Part shown: in pieces, positions 7,963 through 14,498 of the stretch
Numbering within the stretch: the first letter of the stretch is position 1
Layout of the letters: each line of letters starts with the position of its first letter
Assembly: GCA_035460985.1 (NCBI GenBank)
Contig: DATHWC010000056.1
Coordinates: 1-46,614, forward strand
Length of the DNA stretch: 46,614 nt
Origin: Lunatibacter sp035460985
GTDB taxonomy: Bacteria > Bacteroidota > Bacteroidia > Cytophagales > Cyclobacteriaceae
Direction of reading: 5' to 3'
The notes under the pieces: model-generated
Told to the model about the DNA's origin: nothing
What the model saw: only the letters and a program-made list of their open reading frames with translations
Database searches by the model: none
Made by a program: the position numbers and the translations under genes

Positions 7963-8166
7963 TCAATTACCAGCTATAGTTTCTACGATCACATCCTTAC
8001 ATTCGAATAGTCCACTCCTAAATATCAATCCAATGTTAAATTTTTCAATGGCTTGTAGTTCCAGGTGGCCGTAAAGTTTGCAAATCTTCGACCGCTGCTC
8101 TGTTTCCATGATAAGAACCAAGTCGGACCAATTCAGGTCATTTTCTGAAATTTTCCCCTTTACCAA
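7963..8166 (-). pseudogene. relic of a low-molecular-weight phosphatase-like gene
   Basis: The frame has no credible start. It begins at the stop codon of the TPM gene (8160-8162) and encodes 'KGKISENDLNWSDLVLIMET' then 'QRSKICKLYGHLELQAIEKF'. This matches the middle of the small LMW protein-tyrosine-phosphatase-like proteins found in many bacteria ('R-K-I-S-E-x-D-L-N-W-A-D-L-V-L-V-M-E'). The N-terminal third with the P-loop cysteine (CxxN-type 'FVCSxNxxRS') is gone, and the tail after 'IEKFNIGLIF' no longer resembles the family. It is non-functional as a phosphatase. Confidence 0.6.
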
Positions 8167-8963
8167 CTTCCTCCTGCTCCGCCACCGCCGAAGCTGCCGC
8201 CACCGAAGCCTCCGAAGCTCCCTCCTCCACCCCCGCCAAAGCCTCCTCTGCCGGATGAAAAGTCCCCGAATTTCCCTCTGTTGCCGCCTCCTAGCATGCC
8301 GGCAAGCATCATAGTGGTGAGGAGATCTACTCCTCCTCGTTTTCCACCCATATGGTTGTTGTTGTCTTTTCGGTTTCTGATCAGGGAAAAAATACCAAGA
8401 ACCATGATAATAATAAACAGCAGTGGCAACGCTTTACCAGGGCTATCAGAGGAGCTAAGGCCCTCCCCGTCGTACTCTCCTGAGGCAAGCTTAAAGATCA
8501 TGTCTGTAGCTTCATCCAAGCCTGCATAATAGTCTTCCGTTCGGAAGTTGGGCACGATAAGCTGATCGACGATGCGCTTGGCCAACGCATCCGGAATCGC
8601 CCCTTCCATGCCATACCCTGTTGCTATAAATACCTTGCGGTCTTTCATCGCTGCGAGAATAAGTACGCCATTGTCCCTGTCTTTTCTCCCTATTCCCCAT
8701 TTGTCACCCAGTTGAAAAGCGTAATCACTGATATCATAGGGCCCGACGGAATTGATCAAAACAATGCTGACTTGGGAAGAAGTACTGTCATTATAAGCCA
8801 CGAGCTTACTCTCCAGCTGCCTGACTTCCGCATCTGAAAGTGTCTTCGAAAAGTCATTCACCAAGCGCGGAGGGTTGGGTTTTTCGGGGAAATCCCCCTG
8901 TGCCCAGCCCGGGAATGATAATGCCATTAAAAGCAGCGAGGTGAAAAGGTGTCTATTGATCAT
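8160..8963 (-). CDS. TPM-domain (YgcG-like) membrane protein
   Basis: The 267-residue protein has a signal peptide (1-21, ending GWAQ), a TPM domain (about 30-165, with 'VNDFSKTLSDAEVRQLESKL', 'GVLILAAMKDRKVFIATGYGMEG', 'D.YYAGLD'), one transmembrane helix around 180-197 and an extremely Gly-rich tail (about 223-267) ending GGAGGSW. TPM proteins are envelope proteins of unclear biochemistry; some act in photosystem or respiratory complex maintenance. It is the third gene of a lemA-TPM-TPM operon and starts 6 bp after the preceding stop. Confidence 0.88.
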   Translation of the reverse strand: MINRHLFTSLLLMALSFPGWAQGDFPEKPNPPRLVNDFSKTLSDAEVRQLESKLVAYNDSTSSQVSIVLINSVGPYDISDYAFQLGDKWGIGRKDRDNGVLILAAMKDRKVFIATGYGMEGAIPDALAKRIVDQLIVPNFRTEDYYAGLDEATDMIFKLASGEYDGEGLSSSDSPGKALPLLFIIIMVLGIFSLIRNRKDNNNHMGGKRGGVDLLTTMMLAGMLGGGNRGKFGDFSSGRGGFGGGGGGSFGGFGGGSFGGGGAGGSW

Positions 8964-8969
8964 GATGGC

Positions 8970-9404
8970 TTATTCAAAGGATATTTCGTTGGGGAGTTCG
9001 TTGATATCCCCTTTTTGTTCGTATGGAAAATGTTGTTGCAACTGCTGCCCGGACATTTCTATGCCCTTTCTAAGACCTTCAGTGAAGGCTCTTGTTTTGA
9101 AGTGAATAAGCATTTCTTCTTTGATATTTTCCCAGAAGTGTTCCGGAACTACGCTGTTGATGCCGGCATCTCCAAGTATTGCAAATTTATGGTCTTCCAC
9201 CGCAAGGTAGAAAAGCACCGCATTGCGGTGCTTTGTCTTGTGCATCTTGAGTTTCTCAAATACTACGGCAGCCCTGTCAAGCACGTCTTCTTTACAGTGG
9301 CTTTCGATGTGAACTTGGATTTCTCCCGAAGTTTCCTTTTCCGCATTCTTGATTGCCTCAATGATGATGGCACGGTCTGCGGTGCTGAATAATTTTTCGG
9401 CCAT
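8970..9404 (-). CDS. soluble TPM-domain protein
   Basis: The 144-residue protein is a TPM domain alone, with no signal peptide or membrane helix. Segments 'KNAEKETSGEIQVHIE', 'NAVLFYLAVEDHKFAILGDAGIN' and 'GLRKGIEMSGQQLQQHFPY' follow the family pattern. It lies between lemA (10 bp away) and the secreted TPM gene (6 bp away), the usual order of this conserved cluster. It is presumably a cytoplasmic partner of the LemA/TPM proteins; its role is unknown. Confidence 0.87.
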   Translation of the reverse strand: MAEKLFSTADRAIIIEAIKNAEKETSGEIQVHIESHCKEDVLDRAAVVFEKLKMHKTKHRNAVLFYLAVEDHKFAILGDAGINSVVPEHFWENIKEEMLIHFKTRAFTEGLRKGIEMSGQQLQQHFPYEQKGDINELPNEISFE

Positions 9405-9414
9405 GATAAGTTTT

Positions 9415-10005
9415 TTAGAATTCTACAGTTGGCGCTGTTTCGGAACCTGACGCAGCTTCGAAGTACCCCTTAGTCTCAAATCCATACCAACCGGCAAAGA
9501 TATTGTTTGGGAAGGTTCTAAGGTTGGAATTGTAACCCTGTACGGATTGGTTGAAATTCCGTCTTGCTACGGCAATTCTGTTTTCCGTGCCTTCAAGTTG
9601 CGCTTGCAGTTCCAGAAAGTTTTGATTGGCTTTCAGGTCCGGGTATCGTTCTACTGCTACAAGGAGTCTGCTTAGCGATCCGCTCAATTGGTCCTGTGCC
9701 TCTTGGAATCTTGCCATATTTTCAGGAGTAAGGTCATCGGCTTGTAAAGTGATGGATGTGGCTTTTGCGCGGGCTTCGATTACTCCCGTCAGGGTCTCCT
9801 GTTCGAAGTCAGCATAGCCCTTTACCGTATTGACCAGATTGGGAATCAGGTCAGCTCTTCTTTGGTATTGTGTTTCTACTTCGGCCCATTGACCGTTGAT
9901 GGTTTCTTCGGATTGCACGAAGGTATTGTAGACGCCTACGGATTTGGTATAAACGAATATCCCGATCAGGACAATGATACCTATGGGAATTAATGCTTTT
10001 TTCAT
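9415..10005 (-). CDS. lemA: LemA family protein
   Basis: The 196-residue protein has an N-terminal membrane anchor (residues 4-22, 'ALIPIGIIVLIGIFVY') and a long helical domain with LemA hallmarks: 'W.EVETQYQRRADLIPNLVNTVKGYADFE', 'AVERYPDLKANQNFLELQAQLEGTENRIAVARRNFN', 'YN...RTFPNNIFAGWYGF'. LemA proteins are membrane-bound coiled proteins of uncertain function. It is the first gene of the operon with the two TPM genes, so expression should be driven from the 10006-10100 region. Confidence 0.93.
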   Translation of the reverse strand: MKKALIPIGIIVLIGIFVYTKSVGVYNTFVQSEETINGQWAEVETQYQRRADLIPNLVNTVKGYADFEQETLTGVIEARAKATSITLQADDLTPENMARFQEAQDQLSGSLSRLLVAVERYPDLKANQNFLELQAQLEGTENRIAVARRNFNQSVQGYNSNLRTFPNNIFAGWYGFETKGYFEAASGSETAPTVEF

Positions 10006-10320
10006 AGTTGGATGTGTTTTATAACAATGCAGGTATTTGACGTAAAATTACGCCGAATGGTTGTTGGAAACGATTTTTTTCCAGGAAATATAAGAAGATG
10101 AAGTAAAACTGGATTGTTGTGAATAACACCGATCAACAGATAATTTGTTCCCGCGGATTAGGCAGATGAACGCAGAAACGCATCAGCGAAAATCTGCGGT
10201 ATCTGAACCTCAATTTATGCCAAATGGCTCTAGCCTGGCTTTCCTTTACGGCTCAATATTTTCATCTCCTATTAGTCCATCATTATTACGTTCAACAAAA
10301 TTACAATCATCAAAAAGATT
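10006..10320. repeat. intergenic region with imperfect inverted repeat
   Basis: This 315-bp gap contains the lemA promoter side. It also holds a repeat-like block at 10151-10203 with arms CCGCGGATT and AATCTGCGG (one mismatch), separated by 31 bases that repeat GCAGA/CGCAG units. This looks like a dispersed intergenic repeat of the 'CGCAGATTACGCAGAT' type seen in Bacteroidota genomes, but no second copy was found in the window. No gene was recognised. Confidence 0.45.
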
Positions 10321-10596
10321 CTAAAGGGTAGGGATGTTGTTTCTAATTATGTTGAATAGATCTTTATTTTTAATATTTCCGGTTGTAATCAATAGGAGTC
10401 TTTTTAGTTCACCGACTATCATGTGCGTGTAATAGAAATCTAAATCCTTTCTTACCACAATTAAACCATTTTTGTCTGCATATTGGGATATCTCTTTATC
10501 TGAGGATTCGTCACCTGCGGGTAAAGAGTCCACATGAATTGATTCGAAACTAGTTATTTCAAATATTTCACAGAGCAAAGGTGGTAACTGCGCATC
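10321..10596 (-). pseudogene. DUF5615 PIN-like toxin lacking its start
   Basis: The frame from 10596 reads DAQLPPLLCEIFEI, then 'GDESSDKEISQYADKNGLIVVRKDLDFYYTH' and 'LKRLLLITTGNI', covering nearly all of a DUF5615 PIN-like nuclease: first catalytic Asp in 'DAQLPP', Asp/Glu in 'SDKEI', 'KDLDF' and the 'TGN' strand. Only the first few residues and start codon are missing, because at about 10597 the sequence switches to the HepT gene in another frame. Translation could only begin at TTG 10576-10578, which would lose the first catalytic Asp. Probably dead. Confidence 0.65.
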
Positions 10597-10739
10597 CGTC
10601 GGATAACCGCATCCTGTTTTTCTGAATTTTCCTCAAATTCCCTTTCGCTTAAATTGCCGACATATTTTTCAATCTTATCAATGCATTCCAAAATGTCTTC
10701 GAAAAAAACCAGTTCGTCCCTTTTCTTTTTCTTAGCCAT
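10554..10739 (-). pseudogene. HepT-like (DUF86) toxin, N-terminal half only
   Basis: ATG at 10737-10739 overlaps the end of the mntA-like gene by 8 bp, the normal coupled arrangement of mntA-hepT. The frame encodes 'KRDELVFFEDILECIDKIEKYV' and 'FEENSEKQDAVIRR', the first 45 or so residues of a HEPN-type HepT. Past this the family continues with 'E-I-I-G-E-A', but here the sequence turns into the DUF5615 gene read out of frame, and stops after 17 unrelated residues. The RNase motif (RX4-6H) of the C-terminal half is lost, so the toxin cannot work. Confidence 0.7.
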
Positions 10740-11016
10740 AAATTCTGATTTCTTCTGACAAAATCCCGCTTCGAAGTCTTGGTTTGATGGCCTTGTATTC
10801 AACTAGGTCCACCTTTTTACCCAAAAGGTCTTCCAATTCATATTTAATACCTACGAATTCCAGCAGACTAATCTTGTCCTCCAATTCGACCAAAATATCA
10901 ATGTCACTTTGGCCAGTTGCATCTCCTGTTGCTACCGATCCGAATATCCCAGCCCGTTTAATTCGATGTCGAATCAGTACCGGTACTATCTTTTCTTTTA
11001 CTTCTTCTATTTTCAT
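10732..11016 (-). CDS. MntA-like nucleotidyltransferase antitoxin
   Basis: The 94-residue protein of the minimal nucleotidyltransferase (MNT) family has the motif GSVATGDATGQSDIDILVE (GSx10DxD) around residues 30-48. The downstream segment 'KVDLVEYKAIKPRLRSGIL' is typical, with a third acidic residue. In MntA-HepT systems this enzyme AMPylates and neutralises HepT. ATG at 11014-11016 is chosen, behind AAAAAAGG, over a longer TTG frame whose extra 66 residues do not resemble the family. It appears intact although its toxin partner is truncated. Confidence 0.85.
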   Translation of the reverse strand: MKIEEVKEKIVPVLIRHRIKRAGIFGSVATGDATGQSDIDILVELEDKISLLEFVGIKYELEDLLGKKVDLVEYKAIKPRLRSGILSEEIRIYG

Positions 11017-11233
11017 TTTACCTTTTTTAATTGCCACGAATACTGATATTCTCACTGCTCCAGCTACTCCATTGCCTATAATACTTCTATATCCACAGCG
11101 GATTTGGGCTTCTGTTTCCAAACTACCTATTTCCTTGGTCGTATCAAGCGAACGCTGGATATTTTTGTTGGAAATTGTAGCAGATTGAGTATTTTTCCGG
11201 GATATTTTGTCCAAACAGATGTTTGGGATCGTT

Positions 11234-11815
11234 TTATACGTTTAGAGACGTTACTAGAACGATAATAACTAAAATTGAAGTTAACATTACCGCACACCCT
11301 GAGCCGGATTTTTTCTTTGAAGTTACTGTTGGATTAATCGTTCCTATCAACTGAAATATGGGTTCATCAATTTCAGATTCACCAAACTCAAACTCTTTTT
11401 CTTTAAGCTCTTGGTACTCTCTTCCAGTTGCAAATCTAAGTTTGGCCAGTTTATCTGCTCCTTTAAATAATGCGTAAACATTGTCACCTTCGGTATGATT
11501 TTCTGATACATATAACAATGCTCGTTTATGTAGATGTTGTTTAAGATTATCGTTTTCGGTAATTGTCCAGTAACCAAATACCTTGGCTTCATAAGAGTTA
11601 ACCTCTGGATAATGTAAATAATTAACAAAATACTTAAATCTCTCAAAATCCGGAGAATTTCGAAAATTGATAACATATTCGTTTTTATCCGACTTGTAAA
11701 TGGCAATACCCTTGGTGAATTCAGTATCTGAATCTAGGTTTACCAAAGATAGGACGGCTTCTTTTAACTTTTTTTCTTCCGGTCCAATTATGTAAATGTA
11801 TTTGTTCTTGTCCAT
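11234..11815 (-). CDS. hypothetical protein with C-terminal membrane anchor
   Basis: The 193-residue protein starts at ATG 11813-11815 ('MDKNKYIYIIGPEEK'). The longer frame upstream is an Arg/Trp-rich shadow of the racemase gene. It has a mixed alpha/beta soluble part ('AVLSLVNLDSDTEFTKGIAIY', 'YVINFRNSPDFERFKYFVNYL', 'VFGYWTI', 'RALLYVSEN'), a Lys/Ser/Gly linker and a hydrophobic C-terminal helix ('VMLTSILVIIVLVTSL'), suggesting a tail-anchored membrane protein. I do not recognise a family. Cysteine directly precedes the helix. Confidence 0.7.
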   Translation of the reverse strand: MDKNKYIYIIGPEEKKLKEAVLSLVNLDSDTEFTKGIAIYKSDKNEYVINFRNSPDFERFKYFVNYLHYPEVNSYEAKVFGYWTITENDNLKQHLHKRALLYVSENHTEGDNVYALFKGADKLAKLRFATGREYQELKEKEFEFGESEIDEPIFQLIGTINPTVTSKKKSGSGCAVMLTSILVIIVLVTSLNV

Positions 11816-11873
11816 ATTTGGGGAATTTTTATTATCCTCATATGCTCTCATATTTCTTATATGGTTCAAAAAT

Positions 11874-12575
11874 TCACGTACTCTCCCCCAACGCCACCTC
11901 CACCGCCTTCTCGGCATGAATTCGTGTTGTCTGAAAAAGGGGAACTTCTGTGTCGAGAGGTCGAACCAACAGTTCAATCTCCGTACAGCCCAAAATAATG
12001 CCCGTCGCTCCCTCAAGGACAAGCCGGTCTATAATGCGCAGAAAGCTTCGTCTGGAACTTTCATTAATAATACCCTTGACAAGCTCCCCATATATTACCT
12101 CATGAACCAAATCACGTTCATGAGAAGCAGGAATTAGGATATCGATCCCGAAATGCTCCCGGTAGCGGTCTTTTATAAAGGATTCCTCCATGGTAAACCG
12201 TGTACCCAACAATCCCACCCTGGTCATGGATTTTTTCTGGATCTGCTCGGCTACGGCATCTACGATATGTAGAAAAGGAACCCCAATATTGCGCTCGATT
12301 TCCGGAGCTACTTTGTGCATGGTATTGGTGCAAAGTACGATAAGCTGTGCTCCTGCCGCTTCGAGCTTTTTGGCTGCCTGCACCATTTTTACGGCAAGGA
12401 ATTTCCAGTTTCCATCGTGTTGCAGCGTGGAGATATTATCGAAGTCCACGGAATACAGTAAGCATTTACTGGAATGCACCCCTCCCAAGATTTCCTTGGT
12501 CTTCTGATTCAGGATCTGATAATACAGGGCGGAGCTCTCCCAGGACATACCTCCGATTAAGCCTATGGTTTTCAT
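11874..12575 (-). CDS. aspartate/glutamate racemase family protein
   Basis: The 233-residue protein belongs to the Asp/Glu/hydantoin racemase superfamily, which interconverts amino-acid enantiomers without cofactor using two cysteines. Both are present: Cys82 in LCTNTMHK and Cys197 in LGCTEIELL. The N-terminus 'KTIGLIGGMSWESSALYYQ' is typical of aspartate racemase-type members (YgeA/RacD-like). It is a separate gene of normal family length. The exact substrate, Asp or another amino acid, is not shown by sequence. Confidence 0.9.
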   Translation of the reverse strand: MKTIGLIGGMSWESSALYYQILNQKTKEILGGVHSSKCLLYSVDFDNISTLQHDGNWKFLAVKMVQAAKKLEAAGAQLIVLCTNTMHKVAPEIERNIGVPFLHIVDAVAEQIQKKSMTRVGLLGTRFTMEESFIKDRYREHFGIDILIPASHERDLVHEVIYGELVKGIINESSRRSFLRIIDRLVLEGATGIILGCTEIELLVRPLDTEVPLFQTTRIHAEKAVEVALGEST

Positions 12576-12748
12576 ATTATTGTGGGCTAATAGACTTAAA
12601 GCTAAACAAAAATATTAGCAGTTCAAAAGCGAAGCCCCATGTTCACAATTGTAAGAAGAATGGACAGAATTTCTCTACTTATGTCACATTTTTTCCCTTT
12701 TCTTCGTCTTAGGTCCATAAATACAAGTTGAACAAACCAGAAAAAACC

Positions 12749-13828
12749 ATGAAATACCACTTTATTTCTTCCTTTGGGAGATTTGCCGCAGCATTCCTGT
12801 TCACGCTGTCCCTCTTTTCCTGTCAATCGGATGATCAACTACCGGAAGCTGATGACTTTGAATTGAAAGCTTTGGGACTGTCCAATATTCGGGTGAATGA
12901 ACTGAGGCTTAATGGAAATGACCTTTTCGCTATTACGGCGGACGGAATCTACAAGACAGACATCACATCGGCAGCCCCCATGGAGCTCGTTGGGCTAAAA
13001 GGTAAAAACATCCTCACTGCCGCTTTGCTGTCTGATACCGAAATGTTGGCTTCCTACAGGGATGCCGAAAATAGTATAGGCGCAGAACCGGAATTGTATC
13101 ACAGCACGGACGGCGGAGCAACGTGGGAAACCTTGGATAACAATTTTGGAGGGGAAATACCGGAACCCATTTTCCACTTCGAATGGAACTCCTCCCAACC
13201 TGGGGTCTTGCTCGGCACCGGCTATCAGGTTGTTGCCAAATCGACGGACAAAGGAGTTACCTGGGAACCTGTTTGGGGAGATTTCGAAATGTTTGCAAAC
13301 CGCATGCGATCCTTTATCAACCCGGCCAAACCAAACGACATCTGGGCCGGCGGTCAGGGAGGCATCGAAAATGGGTACCTAATCCATCTCAGGAATGGAG
13401 AGGAAATCAACTTCTGGAATGACCTGGTGCCCAATCCCACGACTGTTAAAAAAGTAGCCTTTGACACCCAAACGCCGCAGAGTATTTACGTAGGCTGGGA
13501 GGGGGAACTTTCTCGGACTACTGATGAGGGCCAGACATGGGAAACATTAATCGACCGCCATGAGGAAGCCCATTTCTTCTTTGGAATTGGATTTAGTACC
13601 GCAAATCCGAATCTGATATTTACGGGTAAGTGGGAGAAAACGGATGGGCCACAGCCGTTGGAGCTTTTTTATTCGCTTGATAAGGGTGATACCTGGGAAG
13701 TGAAAAATTTTCCTCAGGTCACCTATGGCGGCATCCACGATCTGATCGTCAAGTCCGAATCCGGCAAGGAACGGATCTTTGTGGGATTGGACAAAGGCGG
13801 GGTATATGAAATTGTGATGAACAGATAG
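12749..13828 (+). CDS. BNR/sortilin-like repeat lipoprotein
   Basis: The 359-residue protein starts at ATG 12749-12751; the TTG-start extension to 12728 is not needed. A lipoprotein signal ends at Cys25 ('LFTLSLFSCQSD'). The rest is a beta-propeller-like sequence with repeated Asp-box elements such as 'STDGGATWE', 'STDKGVTWE', 'TTDEGQTWE' and 'SLDKGDTWE', as in glycosyl hydrolase-type BNR and photosystem stability factor (Ycf48-like) proteins. It is likely surface- or periplasm-anchored. The ligand is unknown. A strong terminator follows at 13851. Confidence 0.85.
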   Translation: MKYHFISSFGRFAAAFLFTLSLFSCQSDDQLPEADDFELKALGLSNIRVNELRLNGNDLFAITADGIYKTDITSAAPMELVGLKGKNILTAALLSDTEMLASYRDAENSIGAEPELYHSTDGGATWETLDNNFGGEIPEPIFHFEWNSSQPGVLLGTGYQVVAKSTDKGVTWEPVWGDFEMFANRMRSFINPAKPNDIWAGGQGGIENGYLIHLRNGEEINFWNDLVPNPTTVKKVAFDTQTPQSIYVGWEGELSRTTDEGQTWETLIDRHEEAHFFFGIGFSTANPNLIFTGKWEKTDGPQPLELFYSLDKGDTWEVKNFPQVTYGGIHDLIVKSESGKERIFVGLDKGGVYEIVMNR

Positions 13829-13850
13829 ACTCTTTCCCATCAACTTCATT

Positions 13851-13880
13851 CAGGCCTTCGAAAGTATAACCGAAGGCCTG
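13851..13880 (+). terminator. intrinsic terminator after the BNR lipoprotein
   Basis: A perfect 10-bp stem CAGGCCTTCG/CGAAGGCCTG (13851-13860 with 13871-13880) closes a 10-base loop and is followed by a T-rich run. It lies 22 bp past the stop codon. Confidence 0.85.
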
Positions 13881-14019
13881 ATCATCAAATATTTTGTTTT
13901 CTTTATTAAATAATCTTTTTCTAAGAAGGAAAAATTTTTTTATCAAAACTTTTTAAATGTAATACCTTCACTCCCCTAAATTATTTATATTTAGGAAATA
14001 CAAAACCACCTACACCTCT

Positions 14020-14472
14020 ATGGCAACATATTCACTTACGATCAATGGACAGCAACAACAGGTAGAAGCTACTGAAGATATGCCCCTCCTTTGGGTGCTT
14101 CGGGACCTGTTAGACATGAAGGGAACAAAATTTGGCTGCGGTCAAGCACTTTGCGGAGCCTGTACCGTGTTGTTGGGAGACAGTGCGGTGAGATCCTGCA
14201 CCTTGCCAATTTCGGCTGTGGGTGAGGATGCCGTCACTACCATAGAAGGGCTATCAGAAAACGGGGATCATCCCCTTCAAAAAGCCTGGATTGAGCATAT
14301 TGTCCCCCAATGTGGCTATTGCCAGACTGGACAGATAATGAATGCAGCCGCCTTGCTAAATAGCAACCCAAAACCCTCCGAGGAAGAAATTGAACAGGCC
14401 ATGGCTGGTAACCTGTGTCGTTGCGGCACCTACAACCGCATTAAAGAAGCCATCCTCACCGCAGCTAAGTAA
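14020..14472 (+). CDS. (2Fe-2S)-binding subunit of a molybdenum hydroxylase (IorA-like)
   Basis: The 150-residue protein is the small electron-transfer subunit of xanthine oxidase-family enzymes. It carries the plant-type cluster cysteines Cys40, Cys45, Cys48 and Cys60 (GCGQALCGAC) and the second cluster Cys98, Cys101, Cys133 and Cys135 (CGYC, CRCG). Two-subunit enzymes of this kind, like isoquinoline 1-oxidoreductase and periplasmic aldehyde dehydrogenases, pass electrons through these clusters to a cytochrome. It is 26 bp ahead of the catalytic subunit. No FAD subunit is present. Confidence 0.93.
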   Translation: MATYSLTINGQQQQVEATEDMPLLWVLRDLLDMKGTKFGCGQALCGACTVLLGDSAVRSCTLPISAVGEDAVTTIEGLSENGDHPLQKAWIEHIVPQCGYCQTGQIMNAAALLNSNPKPSEEEIEQAMAGNLCRCGTYNRIKEAILTAAK

Positions 14473-14498
14473 TCTTTTCGCTTTAATTCCACACCACC

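Noticed and set aside
10017..10320. Possible small RNA or riboswitch upstream of lemA
   Set aside because: The only structure is the imperfect repeat at 10151-10203; no known riboswitch core or terminator was found.
11816..12022. N-terminal extension of the tail-anchored protein (Arg/Trp-rich)
   Set aside because: It overlaps the racemase gene on the same strand in another frame and has the skewed composition of a shadow frame.
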